Source: CAMTWZ01 sp964412365 (GTDB taxonomy: Bacteria; Bacteroidota; Rhodothermia; Balneolales; HLUCCA01). Taken from it: a DNA stretch of 41,750 nucleotides. The notes under the pieces were generated by a model. That model was not told the DNA's origin. It saw only the letters and a list, made by a program, of their open reading frames with translations, and ran no database searches. The stretch lies in assembly GCA_964412365.1 (NCBI GenBank), contig CAYPOI010000015.1, positions 1 to 41,750 of the forward strand, in the 5' to 3' direction. The translations under genes were made by a program, and so were the position numbers. Below are positions 1 through 8,445 of the stretch, piece by piece. Positions within the stretch are counted from its first letter, which is position 1; each line of letters opens with the position of its first letter.

Positions 1-1194
1 TGGTTGAGGCAGTTTCAGCGCGTCTTGAAGATTTTTCAGGGAATGAGGGATGCGGTCGGCTTCGGCTTTCATCCGCGCCAGAACAAAATCGCCAATCAGC
101 ATCCGAGCATTGGCCGTGGCCATGCGTACCATCTGGGCCTTCTCACCTATTTTAGGCACGACCATAGGAACATTGCGCCCTTGTATTTCAGACATCCAGT
201 CCTCAATGGGCTCCGAATCGGGAATGTCGTGGCTTAAATGAACTTCGTCTGGCACGATCGCGCCCAGATCCCCCGTGTAATAATCTTCCACGAAACCCTG
301 CAGGAGCTCACCAGGCTCACGACCTTCGATATCGGTCACGTATTTATGATATCGCCCGATCAACTTTCCTTCCCTGATCCGCAACAACACCCCACAGGCC
401 AGGTTTTCTTCGGGCTCCGTGTCCATCACGAAAATGTCGCGGTCGATCAGATCTGGAGAGACAACCTTCATCTTTTCGGAGAATTGCTTCAGCGCGGCGA
501 TCCCATCGCGTAGCATGGCGGCATGCTCGAATTTGAGCGCCTGCACCGAAATGTCCATTTCCTCTTTCAACTCTCGGATGAGATCCAGGCTTTTCCCGTT
601 CAGCAATCTCACCACTCTCTGCATGGTGAGCCGATACTCTTCATCTGTCAATTTCGCGGAACAGACACCCACGTATTCTTCGAAGCAGGAACCCCATTTC
701 GGGAGTCCACGGCTGCGATCGATCGTCCGCGAAGTGCAGGCGCACGAACACAATTGAAAGGTTTTTCGGATCACATCCAACATGTCTTTCATCCGCCAAA
801 CCTGGTCGTACGGACCAAAATAACGACTTCCATCTTTGATCAGCGTTCGGGTCGGGAATACGCGCGGGCGATCGCCGGTGGTCACGCAGATATACGGAAG
901 CGACTTGTCGTCGCGGTACAGAACATTATAGCGGGGCTTATACTTCTTGATGAGCGTGTTCTCAAGAATCAACGCTTCGGCTTCGGTATCGGTGGTGTAG
1001 ACTTCCAAATCCACGATTTTCGACACCAACACCTGCGTCTTTCCGCTCAATGCCGCTCGATCCTGGAAATACGACCTCACCCGCATCCTCAACCGCTTCG
1101 CCTTCCCCACATAAATCACCTCACCCTTGGCGTCCTTGTACAGGTACACGCCTGGCCGGAGGGGGAGGTTGGAAAGTTTTTCCTCAAGACTCAT
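1..1194 (-). CDS. uvrC: UvrC, excinuclease ABC subunit C (C-terminal part outside window)
   Basis: UvrC makes the two incisions around DNA lesions in nucleotide excision repair, after UvrA and UvrB have loaded. The first 398 residues are present; the frame stays open at base 1, so the C-terminal RNase H-like nuclease and HhH part is missing from the window. Residues 12-40 hold the GIY-YIG nuclease fold (RPGVYLYKD, then EVIYVGKAK). A region like the UVR (UvrB-binding) motif follows at about 200-225. The ATG at 1194 gives the expected short N-terminus before the GIY domain. Oddity: the cysteine region has C149, C151, C153, C170 and C178, but the position matching the fourth cysteine of the E. 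coli 4Fe-4S site is L182. Identification is secure; state of the cluster is open. Confidence 0.95.
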   Translation of the reverse strand, partial: MSLEEKLSNLPLRPGVYLYKDAKGEVIYVGKAKRLRMRVRSYFQDRAALSGKTQVLVSKIVDLEVYTTDTEAEALILENTLIKKYKPRYNVLYRDDKSLPYICVTTGDRPRVFPTRTLIKDGSRYFGPYDQVWRMKDMLDVIRKTFQLCSCACTSRTIDRSRGLPKWGSCFEEYVGVCSAKLTDEEYRLTMQRVVRLLNGKSLDLIRELKEEMDISVQALKFEHAAMLRDGIAALKQFSEKMKVVSPDLIDRDIFVMDTEPEENLACGVLLRIREGKLIGRYHKYVTDIEGREPGELLQGFVEDYYTGDLGAIVPDEVHLSHDIPDSEPIEDWMSEIQGRNVPMVVPKIGEKAQMVRMATANARMLIGDFVLARMKAEADRIPHSLKNLQDALKLPQP

Positions 1195-1220
1195 TTGGGA
1201 TTCGTCGGGTAATGGGTAAG

Positions 1221-1284
1221 AAGAGATGAAGAGATGAAGCGATGAAGAGGTGAAGAGGTGAAGAGGTGAAGAGATGAAAAGATA
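1221..1284. repeat. 8-bp tandem repeat, about 8 units
   Basis: Between uvrC and the MFS gene lie seven tandem copies of AAGAGRTG (AAGCGATG in the third), followed by a degenerate copy AAAAGATA. The tract is strongly purine-biased on the + strand. It lies in the 118-bp gap upstream of the uvrC start and just downstream of the MFS gene end. No reading frame is supported across it. Confidence 0.9.
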
Positions 1285-1302
1285 AAGGCTTTTCACTACT
1301 CC

Positions 1303-1330
1303 GGTCTACGGTCTACGACCCACGGTCTAC
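1303..1330. repeat. 7-bp tandem repeat overlapping the end of the MFS gene
   Basis: Four 7-bp units in a row: GGTCTAC, GGTCTAC, GACCCAC, GGTCTAC. The units from 1310 to 1330 encode, on the minus strand, the last residues of the MFS protein (VDRGS) and its TAG stop at 1313-1315. Gain or loss of a unit would change the end of that protein. Confidence 0.85.
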
Positions 1331-2518
1331 CCTATTCAGAGTCTCCGGCACATGCTTCCAGATAATATACCCCGTGCAAAAGATGGCAAGGGCACCAAAA
1401 ATGGTATTGCTCAGATAGCCGTAGCTGGCGTAGGTGAGTCCGGCGAGGGCGCCACCGATACCAAGTCCGGTCTGACCTAGGGCCGCCGTGAAACTCATGA
1501 GAGTGCCACGCCGGTCGTCGTCCACCATTTCACTAAGCAACGCTTGAAACGGGCTAACCCGCATCGCCACCAACATCATCACCAAAAAGAGCATCGGGTA
1601 GGCCACCCAGGATTGAACCACCAGAAACGTGGTGGACAGGACCAAGAATCCGGTACCAACCGCCGATGTGATCACCAATTTGCGCCGACCGATGCGGTCC
1701 GATAATTTGCCCATTCGTGGACCGGTCAGCACATTTGCCACGCCTCCCACAAAAAACAGGGATGCGATGAAGGCGCCATCCACACCAAATTCTGCGCGCA
1801 ACCACGTCGGATAATAGGTCACGAATACGCCCACGCTGATGAACATCATGAAAAACGCGAAGACAGCATTGCGGATATTCGCCTCACGAAGCAAGCCCGC
1901 ATACTTCGACAACATGCGAGGGATGGTGATGGAATGGGTGTCGCGCTTCACATTCGGTTGGGGCAAATAACGCACCACCATGTACCATGTGATGGCCATG
2001 CACACGCCGAACATGAGGAATGGCGTTCTGAAACCGAGGGAATCGGCCATGAGCGTACCGATGGGGATGCCCAGGATTTGTCCGGTCGCCGCGCCGCTCA
2101 TCACCCAACCATTGGCCCAACCGCGACGCGTCGGTGGGAACACATCGCCCACATACGATACCACGCTACCGCTCAGGATTCCGCCCGCAACGCCGGCGAA
2201 AGCTCGGGCGATGAACAACTGCTGATAGTTGACGACCATGCTGTGCCCGAGTAAGGCCGCGGCCATGGAGAGGGTCCCGATCAGCATCACACGTCGCCGG
2301 CCGATTCGGTCGGAAATGGGACCGATCAAGATGGCCACAATGCCCACCATGACCGCATACGACGTGACCAACAAACCAAGCAGGTGCTCTGGCATCGCCA
2401 ATTGCTCGCGGATGGCGGGCAAGATCGGTGCGATGATCATGATTTGGCTCGATGCCGAAAAAATGAGCAACCACAATGTGAGAATCACACGATTCTCACG
2501 AATTAGGGTCTGTTGCAT
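1313..2518 (-). CDS. Major facilitator superfamily transporter
   Basis: A 401-residue membrane transporter with about 12 hydrophobic segments in two six-helix halves. The loop after TM2 carries the MFS signature (GPISDRIGRRRVM), and a second copy is at the start of the other half (GKLSDRIGRRKLV). Such proteins usually work as proton-coupled efflux pumps; the substrate cannot be read from sequence. It resembles the drug-efflux (DHA1) type. The ATG at 2518 leaves 62 bp to the divergent mazG gene, so both promoters must share that gap. The C-terminal residues and stop codon come from a short tandem repeat. Confidence 0.88.
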   Translation of the reverse strand: MQQTLIRENRVILTLWLLIFSASSQIMIIAPILPAIREQLAMPEHLLGLLVTSYAVMVGIVAILIGPISDRIGRRRVMLIGTLSMAAALLGHSMVVNYQQLFIARAFAGVAGGILSGSVVSYVGDVFPPTRRGWANGWVMSGAATGQILGIPIGTLMADSLGFRTPFLMFGVCMAITWYMVVRYLPQPNVKRDTHSITIPRMLSKYAGLLREANIRNAVFAFFMMFISVGVFVTYYPTWLRAEFGVDGAFIASLFFVGGVANVLTGPRMGKLSDRIGRRKLVITSAVGTGFLVLSTTFLVVQSWVAYPMLFLVMMLVAMRVSPFQALLSEMVDDDRRGTLMSFTAALGQTGLGIGGALAGLTYASYGYLSNTIFGALAIFCTGYIIWKHVPETLNRVDRGS

Positions 2519-2580
2519 GGACTAAAACTTACGGAGGTTGGCGGTATCTTGCTTCGGACCAACTTGTAAAGAATTTCACG

Positions 2581-3369
2581 ATGACCGACTACACCCATAT
2601 CCAGCCCAGCGATTCCTTCGACGACCTCATTCGATTGATGCACATTCTTCGAAACGAGTGCCCTTGGGACAAAAAGCAGACTCATGAATCGTTGAAAGAT
2701 TTGATGGTGGAGGAAGTGTATGAAGCCATCGACGCCATTGACCAACGAGACTTCGATGAGCTTCGCAAAGAATTGGGCGACATGTTGTTGCATGTGGTTT
2801 TTCATGCCGAAATGGCAGGTGAGACGAAGCACTTCACCATCAGAGATGTGATCTTCACCTTGCAAACCAAACTCATCAACCGGCATCCTCACATCTTCGG
2901 GGATACCAAGGTAGATGGTGTGGATCAAGTCCTGAAAAATTGGGAAGCCATCAAGATGAAGGAAGGTGGACGCAAATCTGTTCTCGAAGGGGTTCCGGGC
3001 AACCTGCCAGGCCTCATCCGCGCCCAACGGATGCAGGAAAAAGCCGCTGGGGTGGGCTTCGATTGGAAAGAATGGACATCTGCCTACGAAAAGCTCGACG
3101 AAGAACTCAAGGAATTCCGCGAAGCGGGTTTATCCGGTAACAAATCCGATATGAGCGATGAATTTGGCGATGTGATGTTTTCGGTGGTCAATGTGGGTCG
3201 GCTGATGGGGTTGGATGCCGAAGACAGCCTCCGCCTGACCAACACGAAATTCCAACGCCGCTTCGAATACATCGAAGCCAAACTCGCGGAACGGGGCAAA
3301 ACACCCGCCCAATCCGATCTGGTGGAGATGGATCGTTTATGGGACGAAGCGAAGCAGTCAACCGGCTGA
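2581..3369 (+). CDS. mazG: MazG, nucleoside triphosphate pyrophosphohydrolase
   Basis: MazG hydrolyses NTPs and dNTPs to monophosphate and pyrophosphate, cleaning the nucleotide pool and, in E. coli, lowering (p)ppGpp. At 262 residues this is the full-length two-domain form. The N-terminal domain begins at the conserved CPWDKKQTHESL (27-38), and its metal-binding acidic residues are E44/E45, E48, E64 and D67 in the ExxE...ExxD pattern. The second MazG domain has EELKEF and DEFGDVMF around 165-200. Cytoplasmic. The gene starts 62 bp from the divergent MFS gene and is followed by citrate synthase after 95 bp. Confidence 0.93.
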   Translation: MTDYTHIQPSDSFDDLIRLMHILRNECPWDKKQTHESLKDLMVEEVYEAIDAIDQRDFDELRKELGDMLLHVVFHAEMAGETKHFTIRDVIFTLQTKLINRHPHIFGDTKVDGVDQVLKNWEAIKMKEGGRKSVLEGVPGNLPGLIRAQRMQEKAAGVGFDWKEWTSAYEKLDEELKEFREAGLSGNKSDMSDEFGDVMFSVVNVGRLMGLDAEDSLRLTNTKFQRRFEYIEAKLAERGKTPAQSDLVEMDRLWDEAKQSTG

Positions 3370-3464
3370 TTTTACAATGATTTTCGCCGATTTCAGGTCA
3401 TATCGAACCAAAAAATCGCTATTTTGAACTGAATGCATCTACTCACGACATCTATCGAAATTGT

Positions 3465-4634
3465 ATGGAGCCCAACAAACCGCAAGCCACCGAACCCACT
3501 ACAGCCGACCTCTATCCCTACCTAGATAAAGGGCTTGAAGGCATTGTCGCATTTTCATCCCGCAAAAGTTTCATCGATGGTGCGAAAGGGGAGCTGATTT
3601 ATGCTGGTTATTCAATCGAAACGCTGGCCAAAAACGCCACATTCGAAGAAGTTTGTTTCCTACTTTGGTACGACCGTCTTCCAAATAAGGAGGAGCTGGC
3701 CACACTTCATGCCACGCTTCAAAGCGAACGATCGGTTCCTGATTATTTGCTTGCGTACTTAAAAAGCACGAATTCGAAATCCGAACCGATGCATGTGCTT
3801 CGCACGGCGGTTTCGATGCTATCGGATGATGACGCCGAAGCGGAAGACATGGGCTATGAAGCCAACATGCGCAAAGCGATTCGCATCACAGCAAAAATGC
3901 CGACCATCATCGCTGCGTTCGACCGCATCCGCAACGGAAAAGACGTAATGTCGCCATTGTCGGGTGGATCTACCGCTCATAACTTCCTCTACATGCTCAA
4001 TGGCGAAGAGCCTGGTGCCAACGCTGAGCGCGTGATGGATCTTTGCTTGGTCTTGCATGCCGAACACGGCATGAATGCCTCCACGTTTACCGCACGTGCC
4101 ATCGCCTCCACCCTGTCTGACATGCACTCGGCCGTCACCGGAGCCATCGGTTCGTTAAAAGGTCCGCTTCATGGCGGTGCCAACACCGCAGTAATGGAAA
4201 TGCTGATGCACCTCGACAAAGACACGGATATCGTGGCTTTCGTGAAAGGCAAGCTTGAGCGCAAAGAAAAATTGATGGGATTTGGCCACCGCGTGTACAA
4301 AACCTTCGATCCACGTGCTACCCAACTGCGCATCCTGGCCAAAGGTTTAGCCAAGGAAGTGGACATGGAATATTTGTACAACTGGTCCGAAGCCATTCTC
4401 AAAACCATGAAAGAAGAGAAGAACATCGATCCGAACGTGGATTTCTTCTCTGCAACGGTGTATTACTCGATGGGAATCCATCCCGACCTGTATACCGCCA
4501 TCTTCGCGATGTCGCGTATTTCAGGATGGACAGCCCACTTCATCGAGCAATTGGCTACGAACCGACTCATTCGCCCACGTCAGTTGTATCTCGGACAAAA
4601 AGGATTGGACTGGGTGCCGGTTGATGCGCGATAA
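3465..4634 (+). CDS. gltA: Citrate synthase (short type)
   Basis: Condenses acetyl-CoA and oxaloacetate to citrate, the entry step of the TCA cycle. At 389 residues it is the short form found in Gram-positives, archaea and many Bacteroidota rather than the roughly 430-residue NADH-regulated form. The catalytic triad is visible: H236 (PLHGGAN), H275 (GFGHRVYK) and D326 (NVDFFSA). A 2-methylcitrate synthase is the main alternative because the two are very close in this class; no prp genes are nearby, so citrate synthase is preferred. The 95-bp leader probably contains its promoter, but I could not pick out a convincing one. Confidence 0.92.
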   Translation: MEPNKPQATEPTTADLYPYLDKGLEGIVAFSSRKSFIDGAKGELIYAGYSIETLAKNATFEEVCFLLWYDRLPNKEELATLHATLQSERSVPDYLLAYLKSTNSKSEPMHVLRTAVSMLSDDDAEAEDMGYEANMRKAIRITAKMPTIIAAFDRIRNGKDVMSPLSGGSTAHNFLYMLNGEEPGANAERVMDLCLVLHAEHGMNASTFTARAIASTLSDMHSAVTGAIGSLKGPLHGGANTAVMEMLMHLDKDTDIVAFVKGKLERKEKLMGFGHRVYKTFDPRATQLRILAKGLAKEVDMEYLYNWSEAILKTMKEEKNIDPNVDFFSATVYYSMGIHPDLYTAIFAMSRISGWTAHFIEQLATNRLIRPRQLYLGQKGLDWVPVDAR

Positions 4635-4696
4635 CCGCTTGAGAACTTAATTTATTTAGGTTAACTTCCGGTTATTACAAATTAAATCAGGCCATT

Positions 4697-5161
4697 ATGC
4701 ACCATTTGGACGACACCGATATCCAGATTCTGAATCATCTTCAGGATAACGGACGCGCTCAGCGCAATAAATTAGCCGAAATGGTGGGCCTCTCCGTGCC
4801 ATCTGTTTCCGAGCGGATGCGTAAGCTGGAAGAGAAGCATATGATCGAGGGATATCAGGCCATCCTGAACCCTCGTGCCTTCAATCTGGACATCACGGCC
4901 TTCATCTTCGTCGAAGTGGACGGATCCACTCGATATCCTGAGTTCGTCAAGCATGTGGAAACCGAAAAAGAAGTACTCGAGTGTCATTCCATCACCGGTG
5001 ATGGCTCGCACATCCTGAAAATCCGTACCCGGAACACCGAATCGTTCGAGCGTCTGCTTTCTCGAATCCAGATGTGGGAAGGTGTGAAAAAAACCCGCTC
5101 GAACGTGGTGTTGTCCACCTACAAAGAAACCCGTCGCATCCATATCGAAGCGACTGTGTGA
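4697..5161 (+). CDS. Lrp/AsnC family transcriptional regulator
   Basis: A 154-residue regulator with the usual two parts: an N-terminal winged helix-turn-helix (about 1-60, with DIQILNHLQDNGR and LAEMVGLSVPSVSERMRKLEE) and a C-terminal RAM/Lrp ligand-binding domain (about 65-150). These proteins respond to amino acids or related small molecules and act as octamers. It stands alone 62 bp after citrate synthase. The next gene starts 2 bp after its stop, so the two are probably co-transcribed. Its ligand and targets cannot be told from sequence. Confidence 0.92.
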   Translation: MHHLDDTDIQILNHLQDNGRAQRNKLAEMVGLSVPSVSERMRKLEEKHMIEGYQAILNPRAFNLDITAFIFVEVDGSTRYPEFVKHVETEKEVLECHSITGDGSHILKIRTRNTESFERLLSRIQMWEGVKKTRSNVVLSTYKETRRIHIEATV

Positions 5162-5163
5162 GT

Positions 5164-6399
5164 ATGACGGCACTTCTGGTCGTCCTCATCGTTCAAACCG
5201 GATTGTTCTGGCAGGGCGATTCCGACCATGAAGCCCGGATCGTGGTCCAGTCTGGCGCGACGCACGTCCTTACCAATCGAATTCTGCCCGAATCCGTCCT
5301 TATTCTGTTCGCATCCGAACAGATCACGATCGTTTCGATGTCCGACATCCGATATTTGATGCGCTATGAATGGAATGCGGACAGTTTGCGCTTGCATGAG
5401 CGGATGGAAGATGCCACCCATTACTATCGTTCGTATTCCGAGTATCTCGGTCATGTGCACGTACGAGATCCATCTCCTCTTTGGCCTATCCCATCCGGAT
5501 ACTGTGTGATGCGTCGTGTAGGGGATGTCTCCACGGTCGAGACGCTTCCCATCCGGTTGCACCATCGGTTTGACCTGGAGAAGATTCAGACCGCATTGAT
5601 GGATACCGATTCTGTTGAATTCTTTCCCTTCGAGTGGTTGGAATCGGAACATGCCCCATTTGTGGCCGCATGGTTGACCGATCCCGAGATCCGGTTTTCG
5701 GTTCCGGTTCGTCAACCCGAGGGTGCTTCGATGTCTGGTGTCGTCATCACCCTGTACATCGTGGTCGGACTTTGGGTGTTCACGTTCACCTTCATGCCTC
5801 CCTATCGGAAAAGTCTGTCGCGCTACATCCTCACCCACTCCTTTTTTGTGGCGGATGTGGTATATCGCCGCATTCGAATCAACGGTGCGATGACTGTTTT
5901 ATGGATCCTGTCTGCCGCATTGAGTGGGCTTTTCCTGATTGTGGCCGTTGATTTGCTGTTCTCCCCTCATGCATTGGAGTTGATTGATTTGTGGATCCTA
6001 CCACCCAATGGGGTGCTGTTGTTTCTGATCGGTTTTTTATTGTCGTTGATTTGGGACGGACTGATGATGCTCTGGCTCTACGCAACCGGACACCGCACGC
6101 CAGCCTTGTACCTTTGGCCCAGACACCTTCATTTCGGGATTGTCTTATTGCTCGTCGCCATCGCCGGAGGATCACCCCTCATTGGAATGGCACCCTACTT
6201 ATTGGCCCTGTTTCCACTGATATGGATCTTTTCCTTCTATCAAAGTCTGATTGACCACGCCGCGTCGATGGGATCGAAACGCACTCGCGGACTCATGCTC
6301 ACCGCACTACCTCACTTCCTTCTCATGATGATCGCCTTGCAACAACTCCTTCAATCCGATCTTTGGGAAACGGTGCGGATGTTGCTGGCACTTCGCTAA
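5164..6399 (+). CDS. Multi-pass membrane protein of unknown function
   Basis: I do not recognise this 411-residue protein. A hydrophobic N-terminus looks like a signal peptide or first anchor. Then comes a soluble stretch of about 170 residues, probably periplasmic. From about residue 195 there are some six hydrophobic segments. The membrane half recalls DUF4271 proteins of Bacteroidota in layout, but I cannot confirm this. The ATG at 5164 is chosen because it follows the Lrp stop by 2 bp and begins the hydrophobic segment; an upstream in-frame start at 5074 would lie inside the Lrp gene and add a charged, unlikely leader. It ends 2 bp from the convergent rpoN gene. Confidence 0.75.
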   Translation: MTALLVVLIVQTGLFWQGDSDHEARIVVQSGATHVLTNRILPESVLILFASEQITIVSMSDIRYLMRYEWNADSLRLHERMEDATHYYRSYSEYLGHVHVRDPSPLWPIPSGYCVMRRVGDVSTVETLPIRLHHRFDLEKIQTALMDTDSVEFFPFEWLESEHAPFVAAWLTDPEIRFSVPVRQPEGASMSGVVITLYIVVGLWVFTFTFMPPYRKSLSRYILTHSFFVADVVYRRIRINGAMTVLWILSAALSGLFLIVAVDLLFSPHALELIDLWILPPNGVLLFLIGFLLSLIWDGLMMLWLYATGHRTPALYLWPRHLHFGIVLLLVAIAGGSPLIGMAPYLLALFPLIWIFSFYQSLIDHAASMGSKRTRGLMLTALPHFLLMMIALQQLLQSDLWETVRMLLALR

Positions 6400-6401
6400 G
6401 G

Positions 6402-7844
6402 TCACATTTCTTTTCGGAGTCTTGCGACGGGGATGTTCAATTGCTCCCGGTATTTCGTGACGGTGCGGCGTGCCACTTTGAAGCCTTTATCGGCCAGGAT
6501 CACCGCGATGGCGTCATCACTCATCGGTTTGGACTTGTCTTCTTTTGAGATGATGTCGGCCACCAGATTCTTCAGTTCGCGGTTGGAGACATCCTCACCT
6601 GATTCGGTTTCCAGTCCTTCGTTGAAAAAGTACTTCAGTTCATACACGCCGAACGTGGTTTGAACATATTTCCCGTTCACCACACGTGATATCGTGGAGA
6701 TATCCATCCCGATGCGGTCGGCCACATCTTTCAAAATCATAGGTCGCAGTCCGTCGCCTTGGCGGAAGAAGGATTCCTGAAGGGCTACGATGGTGGTCAT
6801 CACATTCAGAAGAGTGTTCTGTCGTTGCTGGATGGAGTCGATGAACCATTTGGCCGATTCGATGCGGGTGCGGATGAACTGGCGCGTTTCCTGGTCGCCT
6901 TTGTGCTCGTCCCACATTTTCTTGTATTGCGGAGAAATGCGAAGCGGCGGAAGATTGCGTGAATTCAGTTGGATGAGGAATTCACCATCCGCCTGGACAA
7001 GAACTTCGAAATCGGGGATCACATAGGTCACGGGTTCGTCGTCATCGTTACCGAGTCCACCGGGTTTCGGGTTCAAACTCAGAATGAGATCATAGGCGTT
7101 GCGCATGTCCGCATCGCTCAGTTCCAACCGACGCTGGATTTTCTCGAAATGTTTCCGCTCGAAATGGTCCCATTCCAGATCCACAATCCGATACGCTTGA
7201 TCGCGACCCACACGCGAACGTGGCATCAGATCGAGTTGCACCAATAGGCATTCGCGCAGGGTTCGACTGGCCATGCCTGGTGGATCGAGGCGCTGGATGC
7301 GATGCAGCAAGGCTTCGGCTTCATCCAACCGAATCACCATGCCTGTATGAAACGCCACCGCATCAGTAATCGCCTGAAGATCTCGGCGGAGGTATCCATC
7401 CGCATCCAAACTACCCACGATCTGCTCGGCCAGCGCGGATTGGGATTCATTCAGATTCAGCAAGCCGACCTGCTTTTCCAGATCTTCGATCAGCGTTTCG
7501 TGATACGGACGAGGGATGTCGCGCCAATCCATTTCATCGGATTGCTGACGCGCGGAATAGCCTTCAGGCTCGTCGTTGTTCATGAACGATTCCCAATCGA
7601 TCTCCTGGTTCTTGTCGGTAGGATCGGTCGTGTCGTCGGCATCGGGCTCGGCGATGTCCTCGGATTCTTGTTCATCATAGGCATCCACCTCTTCCAAGAT
7701 CGGATTGAGTTCGAGTTCTTCCTTGATGCGCAATTCCAAGGCCTGTGTAGGCAGTTGCAACAGTTTGATGAACTGGATCTGCTGCGGCGACAATCGTTGC
7801 TGAAGCGATTGCCGTTGCGCCAGATATTGGCCCGTACCCATCAT
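6402..7844 (-). CDS. rpoN: RNA polymerase sigma-54 factor
   Basis: Sigma-54 directs RNA polymerase to -24/-12 promoters that need an AAA+ activator. At 480 residues it has all regions: a glutamine-rich region I (about residues 8-50), an acidic linker (about 50-100), the core-binding domain, the central HTH region, and the C-terminal RpoN box (VARRTVTKYREQLNIP) that reads the -24 element. The start at 7844 is preferred because its ATG overlaps the stop of the DUF3109 gene as ATGA; a longer start at 7883 would add 13 residues of poor quality. No sigma-54 activator gene is visible in this window, so its regulon lies elsewhere. Confidence 0.94.
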   Translation of the reverse strand: MMGTGQYLAQRQSLQQRLSPQQIQFIKLLQLPTQALELRIKEELELNPILEEVDAYDEQESEDIAEPDADDTTDPTDKNQEIDWESFMNNDEPEGYSARQQSDEMDWRDIPRPYHETLIEDLEKQVGLLNLNESQSALAEQIVGSLDADGYLRRDLQAITDAVAFHTGMVIRLDEAEALLHRIQRLDPPGMASRTLRECLLVQLDLMPRSRVGRDQAYRIVDLEWDHFERKHFEKIQRRLELSDADMRNAYDLILSLNPKPGGLGNDDDEPVTYVIPDFEVLVQADGEFLIQLNSRNLPPLRISPQYKKMWDEHKGDQETRQFIRTRIESAKWFIDSIQQRQNTLLNVMTTIVALQESFFRQGDGLRPMILKDVADRIGMDISTISRVVNGKYVQTTFGVYELKYFFNEGLETESGEDVSNRELKNLVADIISKEDKSKPMSDDAIAVILADKGFKVARRTVTKYREQLNIPVARLRKEM

Positions 7845-8434
7845 GATGCCACCCCCGCTGCCGTTGCGCGCACATGTTCGCACGCCGCTTGAAACTCATC
7901 CACCCAATCGCTCCCAAATCGACGCTCGAGCGGTTCGCGGATGTAGTCAGACAAATAAATTCCTTCTGACTTGGCATGATGCACCGCCGGTTCACAGATT
8001 TCCGGAACAAACTCGAAATTCAGATAGGTCACGGCGCCGATGGTAGTGGCACGGATGGGAAACAGATGGCAACTGATGGGTTTCGGCCAGTGGATGCGTC
8101 CCTCGTAAAAGGCTTTTTGGATGGAGCAGAACGCGGTTCCGGCTTCATTGAATTGAACGAACACACATTCGGCATCGCCGATCGTGGACAGTTCGAAATC
8201 GCCATCGGATGAGGGTCGGATGAGGCCTTTATCGGCTACCGCCTCGCGGGATTGGGGACGAAGTTCGTCCTTCAGCAGGCTCCAAGCTTTGTTGAGGACG
8301 GGGATTTCCGATTTCGTGACGGGAGCGCCGGCCGAGCCTACCACGCAACAAGCGCCTTTGCATGCGCCAGTGTTGCATGCGAAGCGCGCGAAGGCGATGT
8401 CTTCCGATATCATGACGTCTCTAACAAATATCAT
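7841..8434 (-). CDS. DUF3109 family cysteine-rich protein
   Basis: A 197-residue cytoplasmic protein of a family widespread in Bacteroidota with no settled function. The N-terminal signature is seen as ACNTGACKGACC, followed by GSAGAPV. More conserved cysteines follow (DAECVF, AFCSIQKAFYEGRI, KPISCHLFPIR, PEICEPA). The pattern resembles the YkgJ zinc/iron-cluster proteins, so a metal or Fe-S site is likely by inference. The start at MIFVRDV matches the usual N-terminus of the family. It overlaps rpoN by 4 bp, so the two are probably translationally coupled, and it follows the cupin gene after 11 bp. Confidence 0.88.
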   Translation of the reverse strand: MIFVRDVMISEDIAFARFACNTGACKGACCVVGSAGAPVTKSEIPVLNKAWSLLKDELRPQSREAVADKGLIRPSSDGDFELSTIGDAECVFVQFNEAGTAFCSIQKAFYEGRIHWPKPISCHLFPIRATTIGAVTYLNFEFVPEICEPAVHHAKSEGIYLSDYIREPLERRFGSDWVDEFQAACEHVRATAAGVAS

Positions 8435-8445
8435 GCCGGAAGATA

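Noticed and set aside
4628..4676. ATAACCG...CGGTTAT inverted repeat between citrate synthase and the Lrp gene
   Set aside because: Arms are short with a loop of more than 30 nt and no T run; it could be chance or a weak operator, not enough to annotate.
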